Shown here one piece after another: positions 1 to 48,456 of a stretch of 48,456 nucleotides of DNA; the first letter of the stretch is position 1, and each line of letters opens with the position of its first letter. Location of the stretch: contig NW_019775824.1 of NCBI RefSeq assembly GCF_001039355.2, forward strand, positions 372,111 to 420,566, in the 5' to 3' direction. The notes under the pieces were generated by a model that had not been told where the DNA came from, did not search any database, and saw nothing but the letters and a program-made list of their open reading frames with translations. A program made the position numbers and the translations under genes. The DNA comes from Lingula anatina. Its lineage: Eukaryota; Brachiopoda; Lingulata; Lingulida; Lingulidae.

Positions 1-647
1 TTTTTTCTGTGTGATTGATATGATGGACAATGGGTCATGTCTTTCAAACCAGGTCTTATTATGATATCAGTTTACTAAGGGCTATGGATAACAAATCAAC
101 ACCCACAATATGCTAAAAATACACTGTACCAGAATGCATCTCTGTACACCTTTTTCACAAGAAGATAAACAGTGGATACATTTTTTAATGATAATTAATT
201 CATATTTTAATTCTACATTTTAACATTGTTGGCTACTTCTAATTATAACCATATAATTAAGGCTACTAGTATATGAAAAGTACACTTATATAATCAAGAA
301 GAAAATATTATGGCCATTTAAACTTATTGATGACTATTTTGTTTGTCCAGGTAAGCACATGTAATGGCTAGTGAAGTCCAGTATATTTGACCAAGTACTC
401 AAAAGGTGGACAAAGTTACTGGAGTAATGATTGCAGTGCCTACCTGTTTTATTGATTGGACTAACTGGTGGTCAGGGAATGTTTACATATTGGTCACTTG
501 ACACTGAGGGGCTATTGTGGTCACTTTGAGAGTCAGGCAATATAATAGTTAATATATTAATGGTGTTTGTGGAGCTGTAAAATTCAAAACTTTTCAAATG
601 TGGAAGCCATGTAGCTATGTAGTAAAAACATATACGTGTATACAGTG

Positions 648-671
648 CTCTCTCTCTCTCTCTCTCTCTCC
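648..671. repeat. CT microsatellite
   Basis: About 12 CT units in 5' flanking DNA. Confidence 0.9.
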
Positions 672-832
672 AGAGTGTAAGAGGGGGCTTTTTCTGAAAA
701 AAAAAAAGTGAGGCTTTTGGATCTTAATTTTTTTATTTTTTATTTTTGCATATTTTGACGCAGAGCAGACATATTTCCTGTCCAGAATGGCTGTTCATAT
801 CAATCCCCTTGATTCAATCCTTCCTATAGGTT

Positions 833-834
<2 letters not shown>

Positions 835-899
<65 letters not shown>
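835..899. repeat. CT microsatellite
   Basis: About 32 uninterrupted TC units; the longest dinucleotide run in the window. The leucine/serine repeat it encodes in two frames is not a protein. Confidence 0.95.
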
Positions 900-900
<1 letters not shown>

Positions 901-3900
901 GGTATATGTCATATTAAAAATGGCAAATTGCAGCTGATCTTAACTTGGAAAAATCACAGTGCCCTTTATTATGAAATAATAATAAATAATGGCCACGAAA
1001 AAGTGAGATATGTAAACCACAACAATAAGTAACAATTTAAAGGATAAAAAACCATTTCACTTAAAAACAGAAAACTTTTGACTTTACAGTTTGCATAGTC
1101 ACTTAAACACAAAAAGAGTAAATGAAATTCAGTATGCTTGTTCACAAAACAGGTATTCTCTATTGCCTAATTAGTTTTGTGTTTATTTGCCCTCCCCAGT
1201 TTAACCAAATTTCACTTCGTTTGAAAAGCCCTATTTTAAGAAAAACAATTTCAGACATTGGCATCATTAACACATTTAATCCGAGTTCATGGACATTTAA
1301 AAATTATTGTATACAGTCCATTCAGGTTATTTTTAGTAAACCTTTCCACAGAAATCCTCTTTATGCACTTTGAGCTAAATTTACAAGAGAAAAGAATGAA
1401 GAAAGGTTGCTTTTTCATACACACATAACAGTAAACACAAATAAAAACATGCAAGCAAAGCTTTTTAGAAAAGTTGATAACCAACTTTTATAGAAGCAGA
1501 ACATCTTAAGCATGGTTCTCCAAATCAGATGACTAATTGGATGGCAAACAGTCAAAACATGAGGATTATTGTTTATTTAGCCTGCATAACTTTATCCAAA
1601 GATAGTGTCTAAACACATACTTATGTTTTCTTGCATGCAATATACATAAAGACAAGACTACATTTATTGGTCCATTAATTTAAGAGCTTCTTAAATTTAG
1701 AACTGTGATAGCTTTTGACAGGTCTTTCTACAGATTTAAACTCAATTGGCCTTGTTATGTTTGAGAGTCCTCTTGGATTTAAGTGTTGGTTGAATTTTGT
1801 TCATGGCAGATAATTTAATTTCCTGTTTTACCTGGTACAGGTGCGTGGCTATAGGTTACCTTCCATGACCTTTATTTTATTATTTTGAACTAGTATTTGG
1901 TGATATGTTATTTCAATTTGCTGTTTTACCTAAATATCTGTTAGTTATCTCAATTTCATCTTGCCTACAGTGCTCCTAAGTATAGTAATAGATGATGAGA
2001 TGTTTTAATTTCTTGCAATAAATCTGGAATACTAGTAGTTTGGTTTTTCTTTCTATTACGTAGGCAACATTGATTTGATACTTTATAAGTTTGCCCCCAC
2101 ATGGTTACATTCAGTGCTTCAGCAGTGTTGATGATGTTACCAAAGTAAATAAAATAGTTACTAAGGTTTTAATGCAGAGGAAGAATTTGCCTAAAAGCTC
2201 AGTAAACAAACTGGTTGTATATTTACCCCTGTATTGGGTAGTCTGTTACTGATAGTGAGTTTTATCTCAGAATATTGGGGCACATTCAGAGTTAAAACTT
2301 CCAGATAAGATCAATTTATCTAAAAGCTCTGTTTGAGATATATTTCTTGTTAGGATGCCAAAAAATTATGTGGCCAATAAAAAAAGATTAAGAAGGATGC
2401 CAAAAAGTTCTTCTATATGAAGTCATTATAACTGTCATTGTTGTTGTACTTCACAGCATTTACAAGTTGAAGTTGTTTTAGATTGTAATCCAAATATTTT
2501 TGTCTCAGGAGATTGCTGGGTTGTGAGAGTCCAATGAAATATTGATTGCCTAAATTGTATTTTAAATCACTTCTTTATTTTTTGTATGTGACATTTCTTG
2601 AGGTAGAAAAAAAGGTTTATTTGACAGGGGCTGCTCGGAGCAACATCAAAGTTAAAATGGAGAGCAATAATGTCCTTCTTTCTTTGATAATCGTTGGCGG
2701 TGTCAGGGTATCCAAATTTGCCGAAATGCTGCGAAAACAATTATGCCAGGTTGACTCTGTCTCCAGGTTATCTGCACTCTTTACTTCACTCTGGATAGTC
2801 TTGATACCAGGATGAATGGCACAAGTGATAAATTACAATCGTTATTTGTACAGGGAAATCAACTTTACGTCAGTCAGCAGACTGAATCAACATGGCTGAC
2901 AACCTTTGGAGCAGCGGGGTTGCCCTGTTTTAATTCCATGGAGAAAATACAATATGGTAACCAGGGACTTGTTTACCTACCGGGTTGCCGGTGGTTTAGT
3001 GTCAGATAGACGTATTAAAAATTATGGCATAATATTAAAAAGACAGAGAAGGTGATATGACTTGATATGAGTGTTATATAAAGGTGGTTCCATTTGATTA
3101 TGTCAGTAATTCACAAATCACTTACCTGGTGTAACTTGGCAAATTGAACCTTTTTTTAAATATTTTTTTAGGGCGATTCGATCATATTTTGGCCTCAACC
3201 TCATGTGACTCTAGATAAACTCTATAGTAGATGGCATTGATTTCTTTGATGATATACAATGATTTTTTTAAATGAATAACAATTTGAGGTTAACCATTAA
3301 ATATGAATGATCTTTTAGTAAAATCCTGAGTAAAGGATTTCGTGTACGTACCTTTTTTCAGTGGTGTGAAAAACTTACCTTAAATTTTATTATTATTATT
3401 ATTGCTAGATAATGTTGTTTAGTCTCGAAAAGAAGTTGTCAGTGTATTATTCAAAGTATCAACAATAAAAAAACACCCCCTGCAGCATAAGATTTATCCT
3501 GTGATTATAGAAACTGCTGCCTATATTGACCCAGTTGTTTACTTGAAAAAATTGAGTCCTTCCTTCTTTTCTGTAGAAAGTAGCAGATACTTAAACATTG
3601 CATTGTCAGTTTTCATGAAGAAAAGAAAAAGAAAACCTTTACCTGCAGGCAGTCCACCTACAAATATTTGCTGGAAGCAGTCTGCAACTTAAGCCAGTTA
3701 GGTCTTAGACAACTGACTGCAAGGTTTTTATCAGGCTCAGAAACTCTGCGTAATAATCATGAACTGGTTTAAACTGTATAATAATTACTGCAAGTGTATA
3801 CTGGTTTTGAAAACATAATTTGTGGATCTATTGGAAAAGACTTAATATTGATTATGTAAATGGTATAGAGGTCTTGGAGTTAGAAAAAATGTAGGGCATC

Positions 3901-4683
3901 GCAGGACTTATTTAACAATGAAATTTATATCATGGCCCCACAATGATAAAAGTAATATTAATAATAAATGATGAATATGTTAGGTGGTCACCTGGCTATA
4001 GAATGATTTTTTGGGACAAATGATTGTGCTCAGTCTTAGTTGTGGTAGATGAGATATTTTGATGCAATCAGTATCACACCTAACACAATCATGTGGACTA
4101 CTGCACCATTTTCTGTGTATACAACTGATTATGACCACATAGACACATCACTTAGACTCTGTGCTTTCTTGATCTTGATAATTTAAATGCATGAAATTTC
4201 AACTTTGAGAGAGTTGATACAAGAATTGTGTCAATATTATACCAGATTTGTTGACTTAACAGGTAACAAAAGACGTTGCATAATTTGGAGGACTTGTTTC
4301 TATTGACACTGGCTAAGCTGGGGATAGAGGGGTTTATAAAATACCCTTTTTTGTTGCAGTCTTTTACTGTGGCTTTTGAAATTTTATTTTTTCCTAAGCT
4401 GATACATTATAGCTGCTACAGATTCTTATGGCACATGTGTAAATAAAATGGCCTCTTGTTGTTTTTTTTTATGATGGCATTTCAACACTATTTATTTTCT
4501 GAGCTGTGCCAGATTAGGAAAATGTTTTGCATAAATGTTGCTTCACACTCAGATACAAATCCTTTAGGTAAATACAGCTTTGTGATAAATAAGAAAGAAA
4601 AAAAGTAGAAATATCTGAATATTTTTTCAAAACTATTTCTTGTGCCTTATATTAAGGCAAATGTTAATGTAGGGATTGTAAAG

Positions 4684-4735
4684 AATGGGGGGAGGGGGGG
4701 GGAGAGAGAGAGACCAAAAACGAAGAGAGGGAGGG
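4684..4735. repeat. G-rich and GA-rich low-complexity tract
   Basis: Runs of 4 to 9 G followed by AG repeats and GAGGGAGGG. Purine-only over most of its length. Confidence 0.85.
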
Positions 4736-6743
4736 ACTTGGAGTTATCATTTTTAAGACACTAGCTGGCTTGTTGTTAAGGCCATACAACTTTCACTCTT
4801 TTGTCAAGTGAACAAAAAAAGTTTTTTTGCTATATTCCCTCTGCCATCATCTTCTCTTACTGGAGAATATCACGCAGTTGAATAAAAATCCTATTTATTT
4901 TGAGCCTTGCAGGTGTGCAGTTTCAGGAATACAGAATTAATCTTCTCAAGTTCTTGTAGACAAATCTTCTTAGGTGGATATTTAGCTAAGGGTTGACAAC
5001 GAAACATTGTTTTCTGATCTGGAGTGTTGAACGAAGAGGACGTGTCGAGTTCTTCAGAGTTCTTCACGACAATGATCTCTGTGTCCAGGTTATTTGATAG
5101 CAGACAGAGGGATTTACCTCAAGTTTGTCCAGCTTTAGCAGTCTTTACATGGTCAAAGTGACGTTCATGTTTGCGGTCAGTTGGTGAAGAAGTGGACATA
5201 GTTACAGAATTTATGTCCAGTACCTGAACTCTGATCTGAATGTCAGAGTTTTGCGACTTTTAAACAATGTTGTGGTTTTGCAACAAGGTTTAAGGGCTGG
5301 TAGAATCATTCCCATGTAAGTAAATTTTGAAGCTTCTAGCAGAATTTCCTTTTGATAGTTGAGTGATAAGTTATCAGGTTCACTAGAAAAATGCTTTAAA
5401 TTTTAAAGTTTTTGGAAACATTTCCCCAAATCAGAGTTAGTTTAATGTATTTCTAAAACTCTCTAAGTTCTTAGGTCAGTAAAACACAAACCACAAGCAA
5501 CAGATTAACCTTGTAATGTCTTTGATTGTGACACCCCAAAACTTTTACAAAATCTACGGATAAATGAGAAAAACTCTGTGTTGTTTTGATAAAAGGAGTA
5601 GTATTTGGGTTGTGGCAACATTAGGAGGTTTCAATATTTTATGACATGAGTGCGTTCAGGGCAACTGTGACTTTTGTTCACTGGGTGAGAATAACCAGAC
5701 TAAGAAAACATCCACTGCAGGTAAAAAAATTTTAGTTTTTTTTTTCTTATTAACCTTTTGGCTGTTGCCATACTGACACCAGGATATGTTTGAAGTTTGG
5801 CAGGAAAGGCTATGACATTAAGAGCATGCAACTCTTAAAACAAAATCCTTCTCCAAATGTAAAGCAAAGTATCTTTCATGATGTCAATGAACTCGTGTTT
5901 GATTGTTTTCATATTATAAAAATCACACAATATTTTAAATGAATTCACTTTATCTTTATCTTAACTGCTTTCATTTTCATGTATTTTTGATTTTTTGAAA
6001 AAAGATTTTATGTGTCTCCATAAAAGCATTATTTGTTCTGATAATAGTGAGTAGAATTTAATAACTATGCTGCCATTAAGTCAACAAATTCCTCCGGTAT
6101 ATTGAACCCAAGGATGTTGTAAACAGTCATAAAACTTCAGAGATTAGCCACAGCTAATTTAATATTTTAATATTAAAAGTCTTATAAAAAAAATGAAATT
6201 TGCTTACATTATCCTATAAACAGATTGCCTTGAATTGGTTGAATTTGTCTGTAATATGGTAAAAAAGAACTAAGGCATACATGAAAGATTCACTGAACAT
6301 TGTAAACTTTTATGTTGCAATCGTCCAGTTGTAAACTTTAATGTGCCCATCCATCGGTCAGCTCAGTACTGTTCCTATTGGTCAAAATGTCATTAAGGTT
6401 TTATCGGCAAACACTTCAAGCGTTAACACCCAGCTGTAGTAGATAGAGAGGTATCAGTGTATCATTATTTCAATAGTAACAACTCTGGTGGTACATTTAT
6501 ATATGGTGAGCATTTGATCTCCAGTATAACGTTGTAGAGAATACACTGGAATAGGTTGAGCTACGTATATTTTGTTTCAAAACTGTTCTTGATTTATGAA
6601 AGGAATATGGATAAGAGCTTTGTTTATATGATTCTACCAGCCTCCTTGTATCTGTGGACTAATAAAAAAGGAATTATATGTGTAACATTTTACTAGATGA
6701 ACATTTCTGTTGGAGACTAGTATTATAACCCTTAAAAACAAAA

Positions 6744-48388
<41,645 letters not shown>

Positions 48389-48456
48389 GTAAAACTGACC
48401 AGGACTGACCACTGGTCACTGCAGCACATGGACTGGGTTGTGTTGGAGGCACTGAT

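Larger units (their letters stand above)
1..6743. other. 5' flanking DNA, no recognisable gene
   Basis: AT-rich, only short open frames in all frames, none resembling a known protein. Two stretches look less AT-rich and more complex: about 2620-3010 and 4900-5250. They could be decayed mobile DNA, untranslated exons or regulatory DNA; I cannot tell which. It contains the two CT repeats and a G-rich tract listed separately. Confidence 0.6.

Noticed and set aside
787-1032. Open frame with a Leu-Ser repeat
   Set aside because: Product of the CT microsatellite; no homology and no splice context.
2546-3009. Two consecutive short open frames as a small gene
   Set aside because: No recognisable domain, no conserved motif, different frames and no clear splice signals.
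5646-5684. Further upstream phase-0 ATG-to-donor segment (MSAFRATVTFVHW)
   Set aside because: It fits the phase, but such segments are expected by chance and there is no other support.
6497-6507. TATA-like sequence upstream of exon 1
   Set aside because: TTTATATATGG is unremarkable in such AT-rich DNA and nothing else fixes a transcription start there.

Overview
The window is animal nuclear DNA. It carries the 5' two-thirds of one large intron-rich gene on the + strand, an axonemal outer-arm dynein heavy chain of the DNAH5 type (the vertebrate DNAH5/DNAH8 group). The exon peptides align without interruption to human DNAH5 as I recall it, from the N-terminus to the end of AAA3. AT-rich introns, abundant TTTA, ATT and CT microsatellites and a small inverted-repeat transposon suggest a marine invertebrate, probably a mollusc such as a bivalve. 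That taxonomic guess is inference.

Layout: 1-6743 is upstream DNA with no recognisable gene. Exon 1 is 6744-6833, followed by a 7.8 kb first intron that holds several candidate alternative first exons. Exons 2-4 (14591-17881) encode the N-terminus. Exons 5-19 (the dynein tail, 1,002 codons) occur twice: copy A 17917-25890 and copy B 25892-33697, separated by a single N at 25891. Exons 20-32 (33747-40308) encode the end of the tail and the linker. Exons 33-36 cover AAA1, 37-40 AAA2 and 41-45 AAA3. The window ends in the intron after exon 45; AAA4, the stalk, AAA5, AAA6 and the C-terminal domain lie beyond it. With one copy of exons 5-19 the encoded part is about 2,902 residues; with both it is about 3,904.

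All 60 exons are bounded by GT..AG and their phases chain without a break. The 15 exon pairs have identical lengths, and every difference I compared between copies is synonymous, while introns differ by substitutions, indels and microsatellite length. The most likely reading is that the two haplotypes of one locus were placed head to tail by the assembler. A true tandem duplication would nevertheless stay in frame and give a dynein with a doubled tail, so the junction deserves a direct test.

Other points of interest are a frame-perfect 54-nt cassette exon candidate in intron 3, several phase-0 alternative first exons with X-box-like sites nearby, charged and PKA-type serine motifs in the tail, a 417-bp MITE-like element in intron 44, a 21-bp minisatellite just before the AAA1 P-loop exon, and a repeat shared by introns 24 and 29.
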